Shown: positions 25,390 through 35,145 of the stretch, piece after piece
Numbering within the stretch: the stretch's first letter is position 1
Layout: every line of letters begins with the position of its first letter
DNA from: Pelomonas sp965229315
GTDB lineage: Bacteria; Pseudomonadota; Gammaproteobacteria; Burkholderiales; Burkholderiaceae_C
Assembly: GCF_965229315.1 (NCBI RefSeq)
Contig: NZ_CBDDJA010000002.1
Span: 4,003,777-4,067,776 of the forward strand
Length of the DNA: 64,000 nucleotides
Direction: 5' to 3'
Translations under genes and position numbers: made by a program
Notes under the pieces: generated by a model
The model's input: only the letters and a program-made list of their open reading frames with translations
Told to the model about the DNA's origin: nothing
The model's database searches: none

Positions 25390-27084
25390 TCAATCCCCGA
25401 ACTGCACCTTCGCCCGCCGGACCGCCCATGCATCGAACTTGGCGCCATAGGCCTCCTCGATGCGGTTGCGCTTGACCTTGAAGGTGGGCGTGATGAAGCC
25501 GTTGTCCACCGTCCACGGCGTCTTGATGAGCACCAGCGTGGCCAGCTGCTCGTGCGGGTCCAGCCGCGCGTTGACGGCGTCCAGGTGCTGCGCGAGTTCG
25601 GCCTGCAGGCCGGCGGCGTCGCTCGTCGCGCGCTGCAGGCCCTGCGGCGACAGCATCGCGATGCCCAGCGGCTGGCCCATGTTGGCGCCGGCCACGCAGC
25701 AGGCCTCGATGGCGGGGTTCATGCCCAGCTTGTCCTCGATGGGTGCGGGCGCGACGTACTTGCCCTTGCTGGTCTTGAACAAGTCCTTCACGCGGCCGGT
25801 GATGCGCACGCAGCCATCGGCGTCCTGGCTGGCCTTGTCGCCGGTGCGCAGCCAGCCGTCGGCCGTCAGCGCGTCGGCAGTCAGCGCGGGCTCCTTGTAG
25901 TAGCCCAGCATCAGCGCCGGGCTGCGCATCTGCAGCTCACCGCTGGCCGGGTCGATGCGCGTCTGCACGCCGGGGTAGGCCGGGCCCACCGTGCCGAACT
26001 GGCGCTTGCCCGGCTCGGTCATGTGCGACAGCGCCAGGTTCTCGGTCATGCCGTAGCCCTCGTTGACGCGCAGGCCCAGCGTCTCGTACCACTCCAGCAG
26101 CGCCACCGGCATGGGGGCGGCGCCGCCCACGGCCAGGCGGCACTGGTCCAGCCCCAGCGTCTTCATGATCTTGCGGCGCACCAGGCCGCCGATGAGGGGC
26201 AGGCGCAGCAGCCGGTTCAGCTTGGCCGGCGGCATCTTGGCCTGCACGCCCTGCTGGAACTTGACCCACAGCCGCGGCACCGAGAAGAACACCGTCGGGC
26301 GCGCGCGCTGCAGATCGGCCGTGAAGGTGTCCAGCGACTCGGCGAAGAAGAGCTGGCAGCCGGTCAGCAGCCAGCCGTGCTCCACCAGCGCGCGCTCGGC
26401 CACGTGGGCCAGCGGCAGGTAGGACAGCATGCGGTCCGCGGCGGTCATGTGGAAGCGCTTCATGCCCTCCTCCACCGCCCAGCCGAAGCCGCCGAAGCTG
26501 TGCATCACGCCCTTGGGGTTGCCGGTGGTGCCGGAGGTGTAGATCAGCGTGCACAGCTCGTCCGCGCCGCGCAGCGGCTCGCCCTTGAGCGGCTCGGTGC
26601 GCGCGCAGATCGCGTCCCAGCCTTCGTAGGCCTGCTTCGCGTCGTCGGGCGACAGCGCGTAGCTCGCACCGGGCAGGGCGGCGGGCACGCCGGGCTTCAT
26701 GCCCTCCCAGCCGTCGAGCTTGCCGATGAAGACGAAGCGCGCCTCGCTGTGGGCGAGGATCTGCGCGATGGTGCCGGCCGCCAGCGTCGGGTACAGCGGT
26801 ACCGACACATAACCGGCCATCCAGATGGCCAGGTCGCTCATCAGCCACCAGGCGCAGTTCTTGGACAGGATGGCCACCTTGGCGTCGGCCGGCCAGCCTT
26901 CCGCGGCGCCTTTGGCCTTCAGGAACGCGGCCATGCGGCGCACCTGCTCGCCGACCTGGGCCCAGGTGTAGTCCTTGACCTCGGCACCTCCCATGGGCTG
27001 CGTCAGCGTGACGCGGTGGGCCGCCGTGCGCTCCCAGTGGTACAGGCGTGGCAGGGCGAGCTGGTCGGCAGCGATGGTGGCCAT
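25390..27084 (-). CDS. AMP-forming long-chain acyl-CoA ligase
   Basis: Adenylate-forming enzyme of 564 residues that activates a fatty or other carboxylic acid to the acyl-CoA. The P-loop YTSGTTGNPKG lies near 185-195. The A5 motif is NEGYGMTE, the hinge region reads GWLRTGDKASQDADGCVRITGR (shown in part), and the catalytic lysine is in TPTFKVKRNRIEE near the C-terminus. The overall layout resembles FadD15/ACSL-type long-chain ligases. GAGGAG lies about 8 nt before the ATG. It is monocistronic, in the same direction as the upstream kinase gene but 122 nt away. Confidence 0.9.
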   Translation of the reverse strand: MATIAADQLALPRLYHWERTAAHRVTLTQPMGGAEVKDYTWAQVGEQVRRMAAFLKAKGAAEGWPADAKVAILSKNCAWWLMSDLAIWMAGYVSVPLYPTLAAGTIAQILAHSEARFVFIGKLDGWEGMKPGVPAALPGASYALSPDDAKQAYEGWDAICARTEPLKGEPLRGADELCTLIYTSGTTGNPKGVMHSFGGFGWAVEEGMKRFHMTAADRMLSYLPLAHVAERALVEHGWLLTGCQLFFAESLDTFTADLQRARPTVFFSVPRLWVKFQQGVQAKMPPAKLNRLLRLPLIGGLVRRKIMKTLGLDQCRLAVGGAAPMPVALLEWYETLGLRVNEGYGMTENLALSHMTEPGKRQFGTVGPAYPGVQTRIDPASGELQMRSPALMLGYYKEPALTADALTADGWLRTGDKASQDADGCVRITGRVKDLFKTSKGKYVAPAPIEDKLGMNPAIEACCVAGANMGQPLGIAMLSPQGLQRATSDAAGLQAELAQHLDAVNARLDPHEQLATLVLIKTPWTVDNGFITPTFKVKRNRIEEAYGAKFDAWAVRRAKVQFGD

Positions 27085-27206
27085 GGGAGTCTCCTCAACG
27101 TTTTTCTAGGGGGGAGCCGCGAAGTTAACCGCGTGTCAAGCGGACACCGCTACGGGAAAACACCTTGCGACGTGACGGGACGCGCGGTATCCGTAGAGAG
27201 ACTGCT

Positions 27207-29978
27207 CTAGAACTGACCCGACCAGGACGCGGCGCTGCCCCCCTGGCCCAACTGGGCGCGCAGCGCATCCATCGGATGATGCGGTGCCAGCCACTCGGGC
27301 CGCAGAGCATCTGCGCGGGCGAGGGCCTGCGCGGCGTCCGGTGAACGGGCGGCGACCAGGCTGGCCGCGAGGTCCAGCTGGGCGCGCCAATGCGGCAGGC
27401 CCTGCGGCGCGGGCAGGCGGTCGAGGTAGGCCACCCGCTCGCGCAGTGCCTGGACACCGTCTTGCGGCCGGCCGCGGGCGCGCTGCAGTTCGCCGTCCAG
27501 CTGGCCGACCCGGGTGCGCCAGGCGTCGAAGTTGCGCATCCAGCCCGTGGACTGCATCTGCTGCAGCGGCACCAGGACGTCCTGCGCCAGCGCCAGGTCG
27601 TTCAGCACCAGGCCCACGCGCACGATGGCCGTCATGGCGTCCACCCAGGGCGGCCCCGCCGGGATCTTCCCCGAGCGCAGCTCGGCGGCCAGCGTGCGCG
27701 CCCGCGGCAGCAACTCCGCCCGCTTCGGCGAGTCCAGCGCTTGGGCCAGCAGGGCCTGCGCTTCGCGTGGCAGGCGCTGGTTGGGGTTGCGCGCCGCGGC
27801 CTCTGGCAGGATGGCGGCCAGCTGCGCCTGCGTGCGCACGGCGCCGCTGGCGTCGCCCAGCTCCATCTGGTGCCGGGCCAGATCGTTGTACATGCGCTGG
27901 CTGCTCGAATTGCCGCGGCCCAGCAGGGCGTCCATGTCGGCCGCGAGCGCGAGCGCCGCCTCGGTCGTGGCTTGCGGGCGCCCCAGCCTAGCCTGCACCA
28001 CCCACAACCCCTGGCGCGAGCGCTGCACGAAGCGGGCGCGGTGCGGCGGGGCGTGGGCGCCCGCCTCGACGAGCGGCTGCATCACCGCCTCGGCGTCCAG
28101 CCAGCGGCCCTGGTTGGTGCGCAGCACGTAGATGTAGAGGTTGAAGAAGACGTACTCGTAGTCCGTCGGCTTGTAGATCTGCTGCTTCAGCGCCCAGGCC
28201 TTCTCGCCCACGGCCTCGGCTTCGTCGAAGCGGCCCAGGTTGGCATAGGCCACGAGCAGCTGATAGAGCAGGTTTTCGTAGTCGCCCTCGCCGGCCTTCG
28301 GCGGTAGCTTGGGCAGCACGCGCTCGCCGATCTCCACCACCTCCATCGGCGAGCCGATGGCGGTGAAGGCGCGGGCCAGGCGCAGCTGCGAGGCGATGGT
28401 GCGCGGGTCGTCGTCGCCCCACAACCGGCCGTGCACCTCGACGAGGTCACGGTACAGCGGGATGGAGATGTCCTGCCGGTTCATGTCGTCGTAGGTGGAG
28501 GCCATGACCTCCAGCACGCGGGCATAGGTCAGGTCGTCGTGCGCGAAGCGCTCCCTGAGCTCGACACGGCTCTTCTCCAGCAGGTCGAAGATGTTGGGAA
28601 TGCGGCCGCCGTGCCTCTCGGGGTTGGCCGAGGCGAGCAGGTCCGTCAGGTAGTGCGTGACCTCCTCGCTCTGCCGCGCCGCGGCCTGGGCCTCGTCCCG
28701 TTGCCACAGGCTCACGCCCAGCCCCAGGCTCAGCGCTGCCAGCACGAGCGCGCCGCCGGCGGCCAGCGCGGCATTGCGCCGCACCCACAGGTGCATGCGG
28801 TGGCGCCAGTCCTCGGCGCGCACGCTGACGGGGCGCTGCCGCAACCAGCGTTCCAGGTCCTCCACGAAGCTGCCCACGCTGGCGTAGCGCTCCTCGGGGT
28901 TCTTGCGCATGGCCTTGGCGGCCACGGCCTCCAGGTCGCCTGCGGCCTTGCGCGCATCGGGCGGCCGCCCGGGGCCGGCATCGCCATCGCCCAGGTCCGG
29001 CGCCTCCAGCGCCTGCGTGATGCGCCGCGCCTCGGTGTGCAGCACGTCGTGCTCCAGCGCCGTGCGCCCGCGCCCCTGGCGGCCGAACGGCAGCTGGCCG
29101 CTGGCCAGCTCGTACAGCATGACGCCCAGCGAATAGATGTCCGCCGCGACGCCGATGCCGTCGCCGGTGATCTGCTCCGGCGCGGCATAGGCCGGCGTCA
29201 GGCGGCGGCCGGTCACCTGCGTGAGCTGGCTGTCGGCCTGCTGGCCCGAGTCGTCCAGCAGGCCCGCGATGCCGAAATCCAGCAGCTTGGTGCCGCCGCT
29301 CTCGTCCAGCATCACGTTGCTGGGCTTGAGGTCGCGGTGCACGATGAGCTGGGCGTGCGCATGCTCCACGGCACGCGCCACCTCGATGAGCAGCCTGACG
29401 CGCCCGGCCAGCGGCAGCTTGTGCTCGCGCACATGCTCCGACAGCGTCTTGCCGGCCACGTACTCCAGCACCAGGAAGGCGCGGCCGTGCTGCTCACCGG
29501 CGTCCAGCAGCCGGGCGATGTTGGGGTGCGTCAGCCGGCCGAGCAGCGCGCGCTCGCGGGCGAAGCGGGCCGCGAGGCCGGGACTGGTGAGGTCTTCGCG
29601 CAGCAGCTTGATCGCCGCCTCGCCCTGGTACAGCCCGTCGGCACGTTCGGCACGCCACACCTGGCCCATGCCGCCCTCGCCCAGCAGCTCGGCCAGGCAC
29701 CACGCGCCCAGGCGGTCGCCCGGCTGCGGCAGCGGCACGGCCGAGGGCCCAGGGGTGCCCAGCGCAGCGGCCAGGCCGGCGTCGTAGCCGGGCACGTCCA
29801 GCACGACGGTGGCATCGTCGTCCGGCAGCGAGGCCAGCATGCGTGCCAGCCGCGCGGCCAGCTCGGGCGGCTGCACGGCGCCCAGGCGCCGCGCGCGTTC
29901 GGGTGCCGGCAGGTCGGCCAGCTCGTCGAACAGCGCCGAGAGACGCTGCCAGTCGGCCGCCTGCAAGCCGGCGTCCAT
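27207..29978 (-). CDS. Membrane Ser/Thr protein kinase with TPR-like extracytoplasmic region
   Basis: Hanks-type kinase of 923 residues. The N-terminal 88 residues form a helical region like those of other sigma-linked kinases. The catalytic domain (about 90-380) is complete: glycine loop GEGGMG (100-105), K124, HRDLKPSN (from 214) and DFG (234-236). One membrane span at about 405-425 separates it from a long helical C-terminal part (about 430-920) with tetratricopeptide-like repeats. The start overlaps the sigma-factor stop by 1 nt (ATGA), implying co-translation. The kinase probably phosphorylates that sigma factor. Confidence 0.92.
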   Translation of the reverse strand: MDAGLQAADWQRLSALFDELADLPAPERARRLGAVQPPELAARLARMLASLPDDDATVVLDVPGYDAGLAAALGTPGPSAVPLPQPGDRLGAWCLAELLGEGGMGQVWRAERADGLYQGEAAIKLLREDLTSPGLAARFARERALLGRLTHPNIARLLDAGEQHGRAFLVLEYVAGKTLSEHVREHKLPLAGRVRLLIEVARAVEHAHAQLIVHRDLKPSNVMLDESGGTKLLDFGIAGLLDDSGQQADSQLTQVTGRRLTPAYAAPEQITGDGIGVAADIYSLGVMLYELASGQLPFGRQGRGRTALEHDVLHTEARRITQALEAPDLGDGDAGPGRPPDARKAAGDLEAVAAKAMRKNPEERYASVGSFVEDLERWLRQRPVSVRAEDWRHRMHLWVRRNAALAAGGALVLAALSLGLGVSLWQRDEAQAAARQSEEVTHYLTDLLASANPERHGGRIPNIFDLLEKSRVELRERFAHDDLTYARVLEVMASTYDDMNRQDISIPLYRDLVEVHGRLWGDDDPRTIASQLRLARAFTAIGSPMEVVEIGERVLPKLPPKAGEGDYENLLYQLLVAYANLGRFDEAEAVGEKAWALKQQIYKPTDYEYVFFNLYIYVLRTNQGRWLDAEAVMQPLVEAGAHAPPHRARFVQRSRQGLWVVQARLGRPQATTEAALALAADMDALLGRGNSSSQRMYNDLARHQMELGDASGAVRTQAQLAAILPEAAARNPNQRLPREAQALLAQALDSPKRAELLPRARTLAAELRSGKIPAGPPWVDAMTAIVRVGLVLNDLALAQDVLVPLQQMQSTGWMRNFDAWRTRVGQLDGELQRARGRPQDGVQALRERVAYLDRLPAPQGLPHWRAQLDLAASLVAARSPDAAQALARADALRPEWLAPHHPMDALRAQLGQGGSAASWSGQF

Positions 29979-30562
29979 CAATACACCGTGTCGGGGCGGT
30001 CGCCGAGCAGCTCCTGCAGCAGCGCACGCGCCTTCAGCAGCTCGCGGTTGACGGTGCGCGTGGAGAGCTGGCGCAGCGCCGCGACCTCGGCGATGGACAG
30101 GCCGGCGAAGCCGACCATCTCGATCAGCTCGTACAGCCCGGTGTCCAGCTCGCGCATGCGCGCCAGCGCCTGGTCCAGGCCGATCAGGTCCACGGCCTGG
30201 CTCTGCACGGCGGCCACGTCGCTGGCGGCGGACAGCGTGACCATCACCGAGTCGCCGCCGCGTTTGTCGCGGCCCTCGGTGCGCAGGTGGTCGATGACGA
30301 CCGAGCGCAGCACGCGGCCCACGTACGAGAAGAACTGGCCGCGCGTCTCGCCCTGCAGGCCCTGCTGGTCAGCCATGCGCAGGAAGCCCTCGTGCACGAG
30401 CGCCGTCGTGTTCAGCCCGGCCGCGTGCCCGGACTGCGCCAGGCGGATGCGGGCGACACGCTTGATCTCGGGGTACAGCAGCGCGTAGAGCTGCTGCAGC
30501 GACGCGGCGTCGCCCCGCGACGTGCCGGCGAGCAGCTCGGTGATCGGGGCGCCCACCGTCAC
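29978..30562 (-). CDS. ECF sigma factor, kinase-linked (ECF43-like)
   Basis: RNA polymerase sigma factor of 194 residues with region 2 (about 20-95) and region 4 (about 130-185, helix-turn-helix LSIAEVAALRQLSTRTVNRE). In most ECF factors region 2.2 carries an acidic DAED-type motif that contacts core polymerase. Here that stretch reads LNTTALVHEGFLRM, with threonines at 52 and 53 and no acidic pair. Kinase-linked ECF factors have this pattern, and in Vibrio EcfP phosphorylation of a threonine in this region supplies the charge. No anti-sigma gene is present. The GTG at 30562 is chosen because it follows the trpS stop; an upstream ATG at 30610 would overlap trpS by 47 bp. Confidence 0.88.
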   Translation of the reverse strand: MTVGAPITELLAGTSRGDAASLQQLYALLYPEIKRVARIRLAQSGHAAGLNTTALVHEGFLRMADQQGLQGETRGQFFSYVGRVLRSVVIDHLRTEGRDKRGGDSVMVTLSAASDVAAVQSQAVDLIGLDQALARMRELDTGLYELIEMVGFAGLSIAEVAALRQLSTRTVNRELLKARALLQELLGDRPDTVY

Positions 30563-30563
30563 C

Positions 30564-31847
30564 TCAGGCGTCCTGGAAGGCGGCCAGTGCGGCAGCGATG
30601 TCGGCGTCACTGCCTTCGCGCAGCACCGGCGCTTCTGCCACCAGGCCGTCCTTCTTCAGGCGGGCCACCCACTGGCCGGCGTCGCGGCCCTGCTCGAAGG
30701 CCTCGCTCTGCAGCAGCAGCTCGCCGGCGGCGGACAGCAGCTTGAAGTAGAACTTGCCGTCGGCCTCGCGGTACTGCTTGAACACCGGCAGCGCGGCCTT
30801 GTCCGCCTTGGCCACGGCCGTCGTCGCGCCGTCCGTGTAGGGGCGCAGGCCCACGGCGGCACGCAGCGTCTTCAGGAACGGCACAGCGATGGCGCGTGCG
30901 CGGGCCGCGCCGGCCTGCAGGATGGCTTCGAGCTCCGCGGGGTTGGCCATCAGCGCCTCGTAGCGCGCGCGCATCGGGCCGATCTGGCCCTCGATGAGCG
31001 CCACGAGCTGCTGCTTGGCCTCGCCCCAGCCCAGGCCGGCGCGCAGCGCCGCGCGGAAGGCGGCGCGCTGCTCGGGCGACGCGAAGGCGTCGTAGAGGGT
31101 GACCAGCGCCTGGCCATCCGGGTCCTTGGCCTCACCAGGCAGCTTGCTGTCGGTGACGATGCGCGCCACCGCGTCCTTCAGCGCCGCGCTTCCGCCTTCG
31201 AAGAGCGGGATGACGTTGTCATAGCTTTTGCTCATCTTGCGGCCGTCCAGCCCGGGCAGCAGGTCCATCTCCGCGTCCACCTGCGCCTCGGGCAGCACGA
31301 AGAAGGCCTGCCCCTGGCCGAACAGGTGGTTGAAGCGCTGCGCGATGTCGCGCGTCATCTCGATGTGCTGCACCTGGTCCTTGCCGACCGGCACGCGGTG
31401 GGCGTTGAACATCAGGATGTCGGCCGCCATCAGCACCGGGTAGCTGAACAGGCCCATCGTCACGTGGGCGTCCGGCTCCTCACCGGCGGCCGTGGCCGCA
31501 TCCACCGCGGCCTTGTAGGCGTGGGCGCGGTTCATCTGGCCCTTGGCGGTGACGCAGGTCAGCAGCCAGGTCAGCTCGGGGATCTCGGGGATGTCGCTCT
31601 GGCGGTAGAGGACGACGCGGGCCGGGTCCAGGCCGGCGGCCAGCCAGGTGGCGGCGATGGCCCGGCTGGAGCGGGCGATGCGGTCCGGCTCGTCGCACTT
31701 GATCAGCGCGTGGAAGTCGGCCATGAAATAGAAGCTCTCCACACCGGGCGCGCGGCTGGCCTCGATGGCCGGGCGGATCGCGCCGACGTAGTTGCCGAGG
31801 TGCAGGGTGCCGGTGGTGGTGATGCCGGTCAGGACGCGTTGGGACAT
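30564..31847 (-). CDS. trpS: Tryptophanyl-tRNA synthetase with C-terminal extension
   Basis: Class I aminoacyl-tRNA synthetase that charges tRNA-Trp. The HIGH-type site is in TGTLHLGNYVGAI at the N-terminus, and the KMSKS loop in LDGRKMSKSYDNVIPL near 215. At 427 residues it is about 90 longer than the E. coli enzyme. The extra C-terminal part (about 340-427) contains YREADGKFYFKLLSAAGELL, resembling the small YegP/DUF1508 fold, a known Burkholderiales extension whose purpose is unclear. The ECF sigma gene starts within a few nucleotides of its stop. Confidence 0.94.
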   Translation of the reverse strand: MSQRVLTGITTTGTLHLGNYVGAIRPAIEASRAPGVESFYFMADFHALIKCDEPDRIARSSRAIAATWLAAGLDPARVVLYRQSDIPEIPELTWLLTCVTAKGQMNRAHAYKAAVDAATAAGEEPDAHVTMGLFSYPVLMAADILMFNAHRVPVGKDQVQHIEMTRDIAQRFNHLFGQGQAFFVLPEAQVDAEMDLLPGLDGRKMSKSYDNVIPLFEGGSAALKDAVARIVTDSKLPGEAKDPDGQALVTLYDAFASPEQRAAFRAALRAGLGWGEAKQQLVALIEGQIGPMRARYEALMANPAELEAILQAGAARARAIAVPFLKTLRAAVGLRPYTDGATTAVAKADKAALPVFKQYREADGKFYFKLLSAAGELLLQSEAFEQGRDAGQWVARLKKDGLVAEAPVLREGSDADIAAALAAFQDA

Positions 31848-31958
31848 GTCGGGGGCGCTGAGCGTGCGGGGATTCAGGAGTGGGTCGAAATTAAAACAGC
31901 CCGGATTGTGGCCTCACGGGTTGCGAGCCATACCCATCCGGCGCTTCCTTGAGTTGTT

Positions 31959-32978
31959 TTACTTGCGCCTGCGGGCCGGCGCCGCGACGGAGGCCCGCCA
32001 ACTGACGGCGATGTCGAACTGCCGTGCCACCGGCAGCGCCAGTTCGTAGCAGCGGTTCAGCAGCCAGTGCAGCCCGGCCAGCGCGACGTCGTGGCTGGGG
32101 ATGTGCACGGAGGTCAGCCGCGGCGCGGCGAACTCGGCGCTGGGCGAATCGTCGTAGCCCAGCACCGACACCTCGTGCGGCACCGACACGCCGCGCTCCT
32201 GGAAGTGCGACAGCAGCCCGATGGCCATCTCGTCGTTGGCGCAGAACACGGCCGTCGGCAGGCGCTTGCCCGCCAGCAGCACCTCGGCCGCGTCCCAGCC
32301 GGCCTGGTTGGAGAAGTCGCCCGGCACGGTCTGCACCTTGGACACGTCCAGCCCGCGCAGCGCCAGCTCGCCCATGAAGCCGGCCAGCCGCGCGACGTTG
32401 TCGGGCGACGACGTGGGGCCGGACACGACGGCGATGTCCTTGTGCTTGTGCTGCAGCAGCGCGCGCGCCGCCTGCACGCCGCCCTGCACGTGGTCGGCCG
32501 TGAAGCACTGGTCCTTGATGCGGTCGAAGTGGCGGTTCAGCACGACGACCTGGCGCTGCGCGGCGCCCAGCGCCTTGATGTCCTCGTCCTGGATGGCGTT
32601 GGACAGCACGATGAGGCCGTCGCAGTCGCGCTCCAGCAGGAAGCGCATGCCGTCGTTGGTCTCGATGCGCTCGTCCTCGATGCCCTCGCCGAACGCCACC
32701 ACCATGTGCAGGCCCTGGCTGCGCAGCACCAGGTCGATGACGCGCAGGATGGGCGTGTAGTACGTGCCGCGCAGGAAGGGGATGTAGACGCCGATCAGCT
32801 TGGAGCTGCCGTTGCCCAGCGAGCGGGCCGCGTGCGAGGGGCGGAACTTCAGCTGCGCGATGACCTTGCGCACGCGCTCCGCCGTGTCCGGCGCGACGGA
32901 ACCGTTGCCGCTGATGACGCGCGACGCGGTGCCCACGCCCACCCCGGCCAGCCTCGCCACGTCCTTGATCGTTGCCAT
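31959..32978 (-). CDS. LacI-family transcriptional regulator
   Basis: Sugar-responsive repressor of 339 residues. The N-terminal helix-turn-helix is IKDVARLAGVGVGTASRVI, with the hinge helix ending near RPSHAARSLG at 46-55. A periplasmic-binding-protein-like effector domain follows. It lies 30 nt downstream of the GH3 gene on the same strand, so it is probably co-transcribed and autoregulated. Its likely sites are the palindromes at 34862-34875 and 35056-35069. The effector is probably a beta-gluco-oligosaccharide, judging from the neighbouring hydrolases. Confidence 0.93.
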   Translation of the reverse strand: MATIKDVARLAGVGVGTASRVISGNGSVAPDTAERVRKVIAQLKFRPSHAARSLGNGSSKLIGVYIPFLRGTYYTPILRVIDLVLRSQGLHMVVAFGEGIEDERIETNDGMRFLLERDCDGLIVLSNAIQDEDIKALGAAQRQVVVLNRHFDRIKDQCFTADHVQGGVQAARALLQHKHKDIAVVSGPTSSPDNVARLAGFMGELALRGLDVSKVQTVPGDFSNQAGWDAAEVLLAGKRLPTAVFCANDEMAIGLLSHFQERGVSVPHEVSVLGYDDSPSAEFAAPRLTSVHIPSHDVALAGLHWLLNRCYELALPVARQFDIAVSWRASVAAPARRRK

Positions 32979-33008
32979 GCGCCCTCTGCTTTGCTGGGGC
33001 GGATTGAA

Positions 33009-34949
<1,941 letters not shown>

Positions 34950-34967
34950 CGTTCCTTCAGGGGCGCG

Positions 34968-34997
34968 ACGGTATGCGGTGACACAAAAAAACGTCAA
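34968..34997 (-). promoter_or_regulatory. Candidate promoter of GH3-lacI
   Basis: On the minus strand TTGACG (34997-34992), an 18-nt spacer and TACCGT (34973-34968) form a moderate sigma-70 match, ending about 20 nt before the GH3 start codon. Confidence 0.45.
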
Positions 34998-35014
34998 CCC
35001 CCGGGCGGACGAGA

Positions 35015-35044
35015 TTGACAAGCCCAAGTGCGCCGAATTAGATT
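35015..35044 (+). promoter_or_regulatory. Candidate promoter of the TonB receptor operon
   Basis: A perfect TTGACA (35015-35020) is followed after 18 nt by TAGATT (35039-35044). The perfect LacI-type palindrome begins 12 nt after the -10 box, where a bound repressor would cover the start site. Confidence 0.6.
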
Positions 35045-35055
35045 TGCGCCGCGTT

Positions 35056-35069
35056 TGGAACCGGTTCCA
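35056..35069. promoter_or_regulatory. LacI-type operator (perfect 14-bp palindrome)
   Basis: TGGAACCGGTTCCA is a perfect palindrome with the central CG step typical of LacI/GalR operators. It lies just after the receptor promoter and 77 nt before the receptor start codon. Confidence 0.75.
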
Positions 35070-35145
35070 TTTTGGCGGAAGAACCCGACAGGGTCGCTGC
35101 CCGGCACCCCCAGATCAGCGAACAAGACAGAACCAGGAGACAAAA

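Noticed and set aside
27131..27150. GTGTC/GACAC inverted repeat before the acyl-CoA ligase gene as a regulator site
   Set aside because: Only 5 bp per arm and no match to a fatty-acid regulator site that I can recognise.
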